Positions 49,067 to 56,572 of a stretch of 61,294 bases of DNA are shown piece by piece (the stretch's first letter is position 1; each line of letters opens with the position of its first letter). The notes beneath the pieces were generated by a model. It was not told where the DNA came from, searched no databases, and saw nothing but the letters and a program-made list of their open reading frames with translations. A program made the translations under genes and the position numbers. Origin of the DNA: JBBDWR01 sp040902745 (lineage in GTDB: Bacteria > Actinomycetota > UBA4738 > HRBIN12); contig JBBDWR010000026.1 of NCBI GenBank assembly GCA_040902745.1, positions 1-61,294 of the forward strand, in the 5' to 3' direction.

Positions 49067-50575
49067 CTAGGTGCAGGTCGTCGGCTGAGGATCGACGGCC
49101 GGACACTCCACCCACAGCGTCTGCTCGAGCGCCTGTCCGAACCCCAGCACCCGTTCGATGCGCTCGGAGTAGGCCATGTCGAAGCCGTTCTTCGCGTCGA
49201 AGGAACCCGCGTACAATGCGCCACTGCTCGGATCGCCCATGTTCTTGAAGGACATCTTGCCCGGCGTGTAGAAGAGTCCCGCGACGCCGTCGTCGGGATC
49301 GTCGGGATCACCACCGTCGACATCGAGGCCGTTCTTCGCGTAGATGCTGCAGTCTCCGCCACCATCGGAACACTGGCCCGACCCGGCGTACAGAGACACG
49401 ACGACCAGTGTCGCTCCGGCGGCGTTCGTGGTCGTGATCGCCGGCGCGTTCGCGTTGCCGAGGTAGATCGGCGCATTCGTCACGATCGTCACGTCGCCGC
49501 CGATGTTCAAGCCCTCGAGGTCGATCCGTCCTTCTGCAGTGTGGCTCGGAGCCGCCTCCCAGATCGCGTAGACGCCCGCAGGCATGACGCTGCGGGGCAC
49601 CGCTGCGAACGTCTCCACCGCAGCCGCGCTCGTCGTCGACTGGGTGCACGGGTTGGAGTTCGGGTAGCAGGTCAGGGTCTGGCCTGCGTAGTTGTCGGGA
49701 TCCCACGTGAACTCCGGCAGGTCCACGGACGCCGGTCCGTCGAAGTGCGTGCCTTCGACGTCCCCGGTGCCGAAGGGTGTGATGTTGCCGCACGCCTTCG
49801 CGACGCCGCCGGTATCGGTGCCATTGATGTCGAAGGTGGTGCTTGCGCCGTTGGGCGTAAAGCTGGTGGGACACCCAGCGGTGGAGTCTCCTTCGACGTC
49901 ACCGCCGGTGATCCCGCCCGCGCCTCCCGTCCAGACATCGCCTTCCTTGTCGGTACAATCGCCGATCGTGTTCGACGCGTGGTTCTTCACCACATCTCCG
50001 CCGATCGTGGCTCCGCTCGTTCCCGGCACGAGCACGCTGCCACACACGAGCGTGTTGTTGTCCATCTCGAAGGAGTTCTCCGCGTACACGTCGCCGTGTA
50101 CGACGGCGCCGTTCTTCATCTCGAGCGCGTCGTCGGAGAAGATCGCGTAGCGGAACACGGGGATCGGCTCAAGGATCACCTGGATCTTCCGTGCGAAGTC
50201 CGGCGCGGTTGCAGATGGGTAGTACCCGGTGGACGTGATCGTGATCGTGTTCTTGGTTCCCGCCCAGGTTACGAAGTACTCCCCCTTGCCGCCTGGCATC
50301 TGGCACGGTGTGGAACCGGCCAGCGGGCACGAGGAGGAGACCGAGCGGTCTTGGGCGATCGTGGTGATCGCGGTGTCGATGCCAGTCTCGGCGACCTGTA
50401 GCGTCTTGTTCCATCGAGACCCGCGCTCCGACAGCGTGAACGCCGAGTTCCCCGCGGCGAGTGTCACGATCATCAACATCGTCATGACCGACAGCACCAG
50501 CATCGCGGTGACGAGCGCGAACCCGTCTTCGCCGCGGTGCAGCCGTGCTGCGAGCACCTTCAGGAATCGTCTCAT
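49067..50575 (-). CDS. PilX-like minor pilin (large)
   Basis: The roughly 502-residue protein has a prepilin-like leader ending RGEDG, then FALVTAMLVLSVMTMLMIVTL, a pilin helix without the usual Glu at position 5 (Thr instead). The rest is a secreted, glycine- and aspartate-rich region with repeated GGDV-type turns (TIGGDVV, ITGGDVEGD, NIGGDVTIV) suggesting a beta-helix or beta-roll. Several cysteines (SSCPL, PCQMP, VCGSV) may form disulfides. PilX/GspK-type pilins that lack Glu5 sit at the fibre tip. The ATG at 50575 is preferred to a GTG at 50587 because GAGGT precedes it. Confidence 0.75.
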   Translation of the reverse strand: MRRFLKVLAARLHRGEDGFALVTAMLVLSVMTMLMIVTLAAGNSAFTLSERGSRWNKTLQVAETGIDTAITTIAQDRSVSSSCPLAGSTPCQMPGGKGEYFVTWAGTKNTITITSTGYYPSATAPDFARKIQVILEPIPVFRYAIFSDDALEMKNGAVVHGDVYAENSFEMDNNTLVCGSVLVPGTSGATIGGDVVKNHASNTIGDCTDKEGDVWTGGAGGITGGDVEGDSTAGCPTSFTPNGASTTFDINGTDTGGVAKACGNITPFGTGDVEGTHFDGPASVDLPEFTWDPDNYAGQTLTCYPNSNPCTQSTTSAAAVETFAAVPRSVMPAGVYAIWEAAPSHTAEGRIDLEGLNIGGDVTIVTNAPIYLGNANAPAITTTNAAGATLVVVSLYAGSGQCSDGGGDCSIYAKNGLDVDGGDPDDPDDGVAGLFYTPGKMSFKNMGDPSSGALYAGSFDAKNGFDMAYSERIERVLGFGQALEQTLWVECPAVDPQPTTCT

Positions 50576-50583
50576 GGGTGACC

Positions 50584-51135
50584 TCACAGGTTTTGGGCGT
50601 TCCGTAGGTTGACTTTCGATTGGATCCGTACGCTCTGCGTCTTGGTTCCGAGCACCAACGTGATGTCGATCTCGTCGATCACCAGCTCCTGCACGGAGTT
50701 CTCGTGCGGGACAAGCGTGAACACCTGATCCGTGACCAGGTTCGAGAGCACCGTCCGGTAGGTCGTTCCGTCGTCGGTCGACACCTGCAGCTGGTACGGC
50801 GCCTGTGAGCCGGTCGCCCGCCAGATCACGCGCTCGGTGGAGCCACCTACGTAGGTGTCCACGGTGACGGTGGTCACGGTGACACTCACGTCGGTGTCCA
50901 CGCCGACCACCGCCCCTTGGCGGAACTGCTTGGACATCTGCCCGAGGGCGATCTGGCCGTCGCCGAACACGTCGCGGCGGTTCTGCACGATGCCGGAGTC
51001 GGTGAAGGCCCGAACCATCACGCTCAGCGCCGCCGAAGCGATGATCCCCATGACGAACAGCGTCACCATCAACTCGACGACGGTGAACCCGCGCTCGTCG
51101 CGAGCAGCGCCCGAGCGAACCCTAAACGGTGTCAT
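50584..51135 (-). CDS. minor pilin (PilW-like)
   Basis: The protein of about 183 residues has a leader ending ARDERG, then the pilin signature FTVVELMVTLFVMGIIASAA with Glu5, and a globular part rich in beta strands (VSVTVTTVTVDTYVGG). Its position between the PilX-like and PilV-like genes fits PilW. It overlaps the upstream adhesin-like pilin by 14 bp. Start ATG at 51135 gives the usual short leader. Confidence 0.8.
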   Translation of the reverse strand: MTPFRVRSGAARDERGFTVVELMVTLFVMGIIASAALSVMVRAFTDSGIVQNRRDVFGDGQIALGQMSKQFRQGAVVGVDTDVSVTVTTVTVDTYVGGSTERVIWRATGSQAPYQLQVSTDDGTTYRTVLSNLVTDQVFTLVPHENSVQELVIDEIDITLVLGTKTQSVRIQSKVNLRNAQNL

Positions 51136-52684
51136 GAGGGCTCTCGGCACTGACGTTTCCCGCGACGTCGACGGCAACGACGTAGTACTCGTAGTTGGTT
51201 GTCTTAGTCAGGCCGGGATCGACGCACGACGTCGACGACGCCGGGATGTAGGCGCAGTTCGTCACCTGAGACCAGGCGCCGGCCGGCGTGGGGCGCCGCC
51301 AGATCTGGTACCCGGCGAGATCGCCGCTCGGCGGAAGCAACGTGCTGGACGCCGACCAGGTCAGCGTAGCCTCCTTGCCGTTGGCCGGTCGGCAGCAAAC
51401 GTCGAGCGTCGTCGGCGCCGCCGGGACCGTCGTATCGACGATGATCGAGTCCGACGCGGTCGCCCCGTACTCTCCACCGGAGTTGAGGAACCGGACGGAG
51501 ACGGTCCGCGTGCCCTCCCCCGTCGGAGACAACGTGTACAGGACAGCGGCCGAGTAGGCGATCTCGGAGCCCCACGTCGTGCCGTCGTCGTTCGAGAACT
51601 GCATCGTGGTAGCGCCCGTCGAAGACAAGGTCAGTGTGACCGCGGAAGTCGTCGTGTACGTCTGACCGCTCGCGATCGAGACCGTCCCCGTCGGGCCGCC
51701 GCCTCCGACGGGACCGCCGTCGCTCGACACCGTCAGCGGCGGCTCGCACTTGCCGGACGTCGCCGTACTGCTCTCGTCGTCCTCCACGGTCAGCTCGACG
51801 TAGTAGGTGCCTGCGGCCGAATACGTGTGGCTCTGGATGACGCCGCCGTCGGGGACGATCGGCGTCCCGTCACCGAAGTCCCAGTCGATCGTGACCGTAC
51901 CGCCGTCGGGATCGGACGCTCCCTGCGCTTCGAAGTTCTGCGCGAGTCCCGTACCCGACACGACCGGGCACGAGACGACCGGGAGCAGGTTGTCACCAGC
52001 CGAGGGATCGTGGTAGGGCACCTTGCCGTCGGAGATCACCGTGGACATCTTCAGCTGGCTGTCGAGCGACCCGAAGGAGTTGGCCCACGTCACGACGACG
52101 GTGACTCGCTTCTGGTCATGACCGTTCGCGTCGGAGACCCCATCGCCGTTGCCGTCGACCCCATCGCCGTTGCCGTCGAGGCCGTCCCCCCCGGCGCCAC
52201 CCACGGTCCCGTCCGTCGGCGAGTCGACCCACGTGACGTAGTCGTACACCTTGAAGTTGGTATTGCCCTGGAGCACCGGGTCTTGGAAGTGATCAAGCGA
52301 AGGATTGGCACCCAGGTCGAGGATCAGCGGCTCGTATGCGGCGCCGGCGCCCGTCTCGGTGGGGTCGTAGCTCAAGCCGTCCGTCGACACCCAGTAGTCG
52401 GGATTGTCCGTGTTCGAGGAGTGCGTGAGCACGTTGGCGTCGAGAACCACGCTCTCGTAGTTCAAGGAGCGCGCGTACTCGATCTCCTGCTCCGCGGTGG
52501 CCTGGGCAGCGAGGCGTTGCCGGGCCAGGCCAGTGGTGTCCAGACCGTAGCTCAGCGAGCTCGCGACCGCGAACGACCCGATCGCCAATACCATGCCGGC
52601 GACCATCGCCTCGATCACGGTGAAGCCGCGCTCGTCGCGGTGGAGCCGAGCGTGCATACGGAGGAAGAATCCGCGCAGGTTCAT
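51122..52684 (-). CDS. PilV-like minor pilin with calcium-binding-like, PKD and fibronectin III-like domains
   Basis: Modular 520-residue pilin. The leader ends HRDERG and the helix is FTVIEAMVAGMVLAIGSFAV with Glu5. Near residues 165-190 there is an acidic DGLDGNGDGVDGNGDGVSD run like calcium-binding thrombospondin or EF-hand-type loops. A PKD domain follows (about 240-310; DPDGGTVTIDWDFGDG, then HTYSAAGTYYVELTV). A beta-sandwich region with TMQFSNDDGTTW comes next, then a fibronectin III-like domain (about 420-515; LAGYQIWRR, YEYYVVAVDVAGN). This looks like a pilus-tip adhesin. The start is ATG at 52684, with GGAG 8 nt upstream. Its 3' end overlaps the next pilin gene. Confidence 0.85.
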   Translation of the reverse strand: MNLRGFFLRMHARLHRDERGFTVIEAMVAGMVLAIGSFAVASSLSYGLDTTGLARQRLAAQATAEQEIEYARSLNYESVVLDANVLTHSSNTDNPDYWVSTDGLSYDPTETGAGAAYEPLILDLGANPSLDHFQDPVLQGNTNFKVYDYVTWVDSPTDGTVGGAGGDGLDGNGDGVDGNGDGVSDANGHDQKRVTVVVTWANSFGSLDSQLKMSTVISDGKVPYHDPSAGDNLLPVVSCPVVSGTGLAQNFEAQGASDPDGGTVTIDWDFGDGTPIVPDGGVIQSHTYSAAGTYYVELTVEDDESSTATSGKCEPPLTVSSDGGPVGGGGPTGTVSIASGQTYTTTSAVTLTLSSTGATTMQFSNDDGTTWGSEIAYSAAVLYTLSPTGEGTRTVSVRFLNSGGEYGATASDSIIVDTTVPAAPTTLDVCCRPANGKEATLTWSASSTLLPPSGDLAGYQIWRRPTPAGAWSQVTNCAYIPASSTSCVDPGLTKTTNYEYYVVAVDVAGNVSAESPHDTV

Positions 52685-52754
52685 GCCTACCACTCCTTCT
52701 CACCTCTATATCGGCCGCAGCCGCCGCTGACTGAAGTCGCAGGATCGTTCGTGG

Positions 52755-53225
52755 CTACCAGCCCCCCGCACATTCAGGGACCGTGTCGACATCCGTGAAG
52801 GCCGCCCCCTGCCCCATATCGGTGTCCGGCGATGTCACGTGCTTGCTCACGCAGAAGAACCGATCGGAATCCGACACCGCGACCAGCAGGAGCTGGCGCC
52901 CCGCGGCGACTTGGATGCCGACGGATCCGGAAGTCGGTGCGCCCGCCCCGGCCCAGCTGAGGTTGGGCTCGCCCGCCTGTGCCGCGGAGACGTCGAACCC
53001 GGAGAAGGTGGATCCGTCCGAGAAGTGCGACAGCGCAGTCACCAGCCCGTTGCGAAGGTCGGCCTGTGCTGCCTTGTCCTCGACACGCGCTCGGACCCCC
53101 AGGTAGGTCGGGAGCGCGATCGCGATGAGGATGCCGATGATCAAGACGACCATCATCAGCTCCACGAGCGTGAAACCCCGCTCGTCTCGAAGCAGGCGCA
53201 TCCGGGTGTTGCGCGCCGCCATCAT
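52755..53225 (-). CDS. type IV pilin (PilA-like, second copy)
   Basis: The 156-residue protein has leader MMAARNTRMRLLRDERG and pilin helix FTLVELMMVVLIIGILIAIA with Glu5. A globular domain follows, with a C-terminal pair of cysteines (FFCVSK and PECAGG) that would close the D-region loop. It is closely related to the pilin 3' of it at 53441, sharing the KAAQ-LRN segment, and so probably arose by duplication. GAGGAG precedes the start. Confidence 0.9.
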   Translation of the reverse strand: MMAARNTRMRLLRDERGFTLVELMMVVLIIGILIAIALPTYLGVRARVEDKAAQADLRNGLVTALSHFSDGSTFSGFDVSAAQAGEPNLSWAGAGAPTSGSVGIQVAAGRQLLLVAVSDSDRFFCVSKHVTSPDTDMGQGAAFTDVDTVPECAGGW

Positions 53226-53440
53226 CTCGCTCTCCTCGTTCCGTTGCCCGTTCAGCCCGATCGGGCTGGTCCATTCGTTGTCGGCGTCCGGAATGGGCTT
53301 CTACAGCGGGACGCGCCGGTTCCCCCGTTTCAGGTAGACAGGCATCGCGGGCATCGCGGGCATCGGGTACGCGGAAGGGGAGGTCCGAGGACCGCCCCTT
53401 CCGTGCGTTGCATCACCCGCAGAGCGGGCACCCTCCTCGA
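53226..53440 (-). other. non-coding region between the two pilin genes
   Basis: No gene is seen. It contains the GGAAGGGG hairpin at 53373-53402 and three near-copies of GGCATCGCG (53341-53366). The short spacer suggests partial read-through from the upstream pilin to this gene. Confidence 0.5.
53373..53402 (-). terminator. strong hairpin downstream of pilA
   Basis: GGAAGGGG(A)GGTC pairs with GACC(G)CCCCTTCC: 13-bp arms with one mismatch and a 4-nt loop. It lies about 38 nt after the pilA stop. No U-run follows, so it may be a partial terminator or a 3' stabiliser that keeps the major pilin mRNA abundant. Confidence 0.5.
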
Positions 53441-53917
53441 TCAACCGGGGAAGGACAGGCCCGTCTGCATAGAGCCATCCGACGTGCACGCACCGGTGAG
53501 CTCGCCGTAGCGAGTACCGTTATTGGCCGCGTCGTCCGAAAGCGAGAAGCAGCGGGTGGTGTCGGCCAAGGCGGAGAGCTGGATCGCCTGGTCGTTAGAC
53601 CCGTCCAGGTCCCAACTGATGGACGTCGGGCCGGTCGAAGGCCCGCCAGCCACGTACGCCAGGGACGGCTCAGCACCGGTCAACGTGGTCTGGGACACCG
53701 CCGTGTAGTCGTCCGTGTCGGTGAAGATCACCTTCGCGGCCGCCAGGGCGTTGCGAAGACTCGACTGCGCGGCCTTGTTCTGCGCGCGCTGGCGAGCACC
53801 GAGGAACGTGGGCAGAGCGATGGCGATCAGAATGCCGATGATCAATACGACCACCATCAACTCGATCAGGGTGAAGCCTTCCTCGTCGCGGCGCCGTTCC
53901 TTCAAGCGCTTGAACAT
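53441..53917 (-). CDS. pilA: major type IV pilin (PilA)
   Basis: Main fibre subunit. The 158-residue product has leader MFKRLKERRRDEEG (14 residues), then FTLIELMVVVLIIGILIAIA with Glu5 and a conserved LPTFLGARQRAQNKAAQ helix. A globular domain with two C-terminal cysteines (RCFSL, GACTS) follows. AAGGAGG lies 7 nt before the ATG, a strong ribosome-binding site suited to a major structural protein. It has a long upstream leader and a hairpin downstream. The call of major versus minor rests on these expression features. Confidence 0.9.
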   Translation of the reverse strand: MFKRLKERRRDEEGFTLIELMVVVLIIGILIAIALPTFLGARQRAQNKAAQSSLRNALAAAKVIFTDTDDYTAVSQTTLTGAEPSLAYVAGGPSTGPTSISWDLDGSNDQAIQLSALADTTRCFSLSDDAANNGTRYGELTGACTSDGSMQTGLSFPG

Positions 53918-54175
53918 GGAGACTCCTCCTTCCGTTCATTAACGTGCACGCCCCATTGACGCGCATCCGTTCTGTCCTGGGTATCGGCGGCAGGGCCTTC
54001 GCGCTGTAGTCCCGCGACCGCCGGATTCGGCAAATGACCCGAAGGGACTACCGTTGGTCCCGCGAGCGGGCACACACCTCGATCTGCGATCGCAGCGCAC
54101 CGCCGTCCGACATCCCCCGATGCAGCTGCCGACATCCCCCACACGCGCGGCACCGTCACTAGCGCCGAGAGCGCC
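53918..54175 (-). promoter_or_regulatory. structured pilA leader, function unknown
   Basis: This 258-bp stretch between pilC and pilA should hold the pilA promoter, though no clear -10/-35 was found. On the minus strand GTAGTCCC and GGGACTAC (8-bp arms) enclose a TTCGG-8 nt-CCGAA hairpin, and CCCGC-GCGGG occurs just upstream. The nested arrangement looks like a structured RNA. The conserved c-di-GMP-I blocks (GGCAAACC, GACGCAAAGCC) are absent. Confidence 0.4.
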
Positions 54176-55387
54176 CTACTGGATCAGGTTGATGATGTTG
54201 AACATCGGCATGTACAGCGCGATGACCGCGGCGCCGACCGCTCCACCGATCAATGCGATCAGCAGCGGCTCGATCAAAGACGTGAGCGCGTCGACGGTCG
54301 CCTTGACCTCTTCCTCGTAGAAGAGCGAGACCTTGTCGAGCATCGTGTCCACGGCACCGGTCTCCTCACCCACGGCCAGCATCTGTACGACCATCGGCGG
54401 GAAGCAAGCATGCTTCGAGAGCGGCTTGGCCATCGATTCACCCTCCCGCACAGCCGATTGCACGTCCACGAGCGCGTCACCGATCACCCGGTTGTTCACC
54501 GTATCGATCACGATGTCCAAGGCCTGCAGGATCGGCACGCCCGAGCGCAGGAGCATCCCCAGCGTCGAAGAGAAGCGCGCCATCGCCGTCTTGTGGAACA
54601 GCGGCCCGAACACAGGGATCTTCAGTGTGAGGCGGTCCAACACCTCTCGGCCCTGATCGGTCTTCTTGTAACGCTTCAGACCGTAGAAGGTTCCGATCCC
54701 CAACAGGATGCAGATGTACCAATAGCCGCGCACGAGCTTTGACGCTCCCAGCAGGATCTTGGTCGGGAGCGGGAGCTGCCCACCCAGGTCCGCGTAGATC
54801 GTCTCGAACTGCGGGACGATGAACAGCAGCATCGCGCTCATGATCAGGGTGACCATGATCAGCACGACAACCGGATAGGTCATCGCCGACTTGATCCTGC
54901 GACGCAACTCGACCTCGGACTCCAGCTGATCCGCGAGGCGCATCAGCACCGTGTCGAGCACACCGCCGATCTCACCCGCCTGCACCATCGCGATGAAGAG
55001 TTCGTTGAAGCACTTCGGGTGCTTCTCCATCGACTTCGACAGGGACGCACCCTGTTCGACATCGGTACGGACGTCCATGAGGATCTTTGCCAATGTCGTG
55101 TTCGTCGTCTGTTCGGCCAAGATCGACAACGCGCGCAGGATCGGCAAGCCCGCGTTGACCATCGTGGCGAACTGACGCGAGAAGACCGACAGATCCTTGA
55201 GCTTGACGCGGCCCGGACGAAGGTTGATCTCCATCTTGAGCCCGGCGGTCTCTTTGTCGACCTCGATCGGCACGTAGCCCATCTCGCGCAATTTGTTGAG
55301 CGCGAGGGACTCGCTGTCGGCCATCATCGTGCCCGTGACCACGTTCCCCGTCTTGTCACGGACCTTGTAGGTATAAGAATCGGGCAT
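54176..55387 (-). CDS. pilC: type IV pilus inner-membrane platform protein PilC (GspF family)
   Basis: The 403-residue protein has the two-fold GspF layout. After the N-terminal PDSYTYKVRDKTGNVVTG, the first cytoplasmic domain carries FSRQFATMVNAGLPILRAL, then transmembrane segments such as VVLIMVTLIMSAMLLFIVP. The second domain is FSSTLGMLLRSGVPILQALD and the last helix IALIGGAVGAAVIALYMPMF. PilC couples PilB/PilT to fibre assembly. Ends 258 bp before pilA; its ATG follows the pilT stop directly. Confidence 0.95.
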   Translation of the reverse strand: MPDSYTYKVRDKTGNVVTGTMMADSESLALNKLREMGYVPIEVDKETAGLKMEINLRPGRVKLKDLSVFSRQFATMVNAGLPILRALSILAEQTTNTTLAKILMDVRTDVEQGASLSKSMEKHPKCFNELFIAMVQAGEIGGVLDTVLMRLADQLESEVELRRRIKSAMTYPVVVLIMVTLIMSAMLLFIVPQFETIYADLGGQLPLPTKILLGASKLVRGYWYICILLGIGTFYGLKRYKKTDQGREVLDRLTLKIPVFGPLFHKTAMARFSSTLGMLLRSGVPILQALDIVIDTVNNRVIGDALVDVQSAVREGESMAKPLSKHACFPPMVVQMLAVGEETGAVDTMLDKVSLFYEEEVKATVDALTSLIEPLLIALIGGAVGAAVIALYMPMFNIINLIQ

Positions 55388-56569
55388 CTACATGCCACCC
55401 CCCATCGTTGAACCCATCGGCGCTCCTGAGCCGCCGCTGTAGCCGTCCGGGGTGGATGCAAGCATCGGTCCGCCGGAGCTGATCATCCGCTGGAGTTCCT
55501 CGGGATCGTGGCACTGGTCGAGCGCCGTCTGCTGGGTGATCTTGCCGGCCTTCACCAAGCTCGACAGCGACATGTCCATCGTCTGCATCCCGAACCGCCC
55601 ACCCGCCTGCATCACCGAGTAGATCTGATGCACCTTGCCCTCGCGGATCAGGTTTCGCACGGCCGGCGTCACGACCAGGACCTCGCACGCGAGTGCCCGG
55701 CCGCGTCCATCGGCGGTCTGCAGCAGCTGCTGCGTCACAACACCCTGGAGGGTCGTCGCCAGCTGAACCCGAACCTGCTGCTGCTGGTGGGGCGGGAACA
55801 CGTCGATGATGCGGTCGATCGTCTGTGGGGCGTCTTGAGTGTGCAGGGTCGCGAACACCAGGTGCCCGGTCTCAGCCGCGGTGATCGCGGTCGAGATCGT
55901 CTCCAGGTCTCGCATCTCACCGACGAGGATCACGTCAGGGTCCTGGCGCAGCACGTGCTTGAGGGCGGGAGCGAACCCGAGGGTGTCGGTACCGACCTCG
56001 CGCTGGTTGACGATGCAGTTCTGATGTCGGTGGAGGAACTCGATAGGGTCCTCGACCGTCATGATGTGCCCCGACCGCTCCTTGTTGACCACGTCGACCA
56101 TGCCGGCCAACGTGGTCGACTTACCGGAACCGGTCGGACCGGTGACCACGACGAACCCGCGGGGGAACCGGGCCAGGTCGGCCACGATCGGCGGCAGGCC
56201 GAGTGTGTCGAGCTCCTTGATCTCGTACGGGATCAGCCGGAACGCCGCCCCCAGAGAGTCACGCTGGAAGTAGACGTTCACGCGGAATCGGGCCTTGCCC
56301 GGCAGCGCGTACGACATGTCCAGCTCGAGTTCCTGCTCGAGCCGTTCACGCAGCTTCTGCGGCAGGATCGCGTAGATCATGCCTTGCAGCGACCGAGGGC
56401 CCAGTACCGGGTAGTCCGTGAGCCGCTCCAACTCGCCGTGCAGCCGGATGGTCGGCGGCGCGCCGGCCGTCAGGTGCAGGTCCGAACACCCGCGCTCGAG
56501 CACGATCTCGAGCAGCTCCGGGATGGGCACCTGCACGTCGTCGTTGACCACTTCTCCAGGGATACTCAT
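55388..56569 (-). CDS. pilT: pilus retraction ATPase PilT
   Basis: Hexameric ATPase that pulls pili back and drives twitching. The 393-residue product has Walker A VVTGPTGSGKSTTLAG, the Asp box TVEDPIEFLH, Walker B VGEMRDLETISTA, the His box GHLVFATLHT and the PilT-specific retraction motif AVRNLIREGK. A C-terminal Gly/Ser/Met-rich tail (SGGSGAPMGSTMGGG) is atypical. It lies 3 bp after pilB and adjoins pilC. Confidence 0.95.
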   Translation of the reverse strand: MSIPGEVVNDDVQVPIPELLEIVLERGCSDLHLTAGAPPTIRLHGELERLTDYPVLGPRSLQGMIYAILPQKLRERLEQELELDMSYALPGKARFRVNVYFQRDSLGAAFRLIPYEIKELDTLGLPPIVADLARFPRGFVVVTGPTGSGKSTTLAGMVDVVNKERSGHIMTVEDPIEFLHRHQNCIVNQREVGTDTLGFAPALKHVLRQDPDVILVGEMRDLETISTAITAAETGHLVFATLHTQDAPQTIDRIIDVFPPHQQQQVRVQLATTLQGVVTQQLLQTADGRGRALACEVLVVTPAVRNLIREGKVHQIYSVMQAGGRFGMQTMDMSLSSLVKAGKITQQTALDQCHDPEELQRMISSGGPMLASTPDGYSGGSGAPMGSTMGGGM

Positions 56570-56572
56570 CAG

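Noticed and set aside
52140..52200. DNA tandem repeat (CCATCGCCGTTGCCGTCGA) in the modular pilin gene
   Set aside because: It simply encodes the DGNGDG acidic loops and is explained by the protein repeat.
53918..54175. c-di-GMP-I riboswitch before pilA
   Set aside because: The conserved GGCAAACC and GACGCAAAGCC blocks and their GAAA loop are missing.
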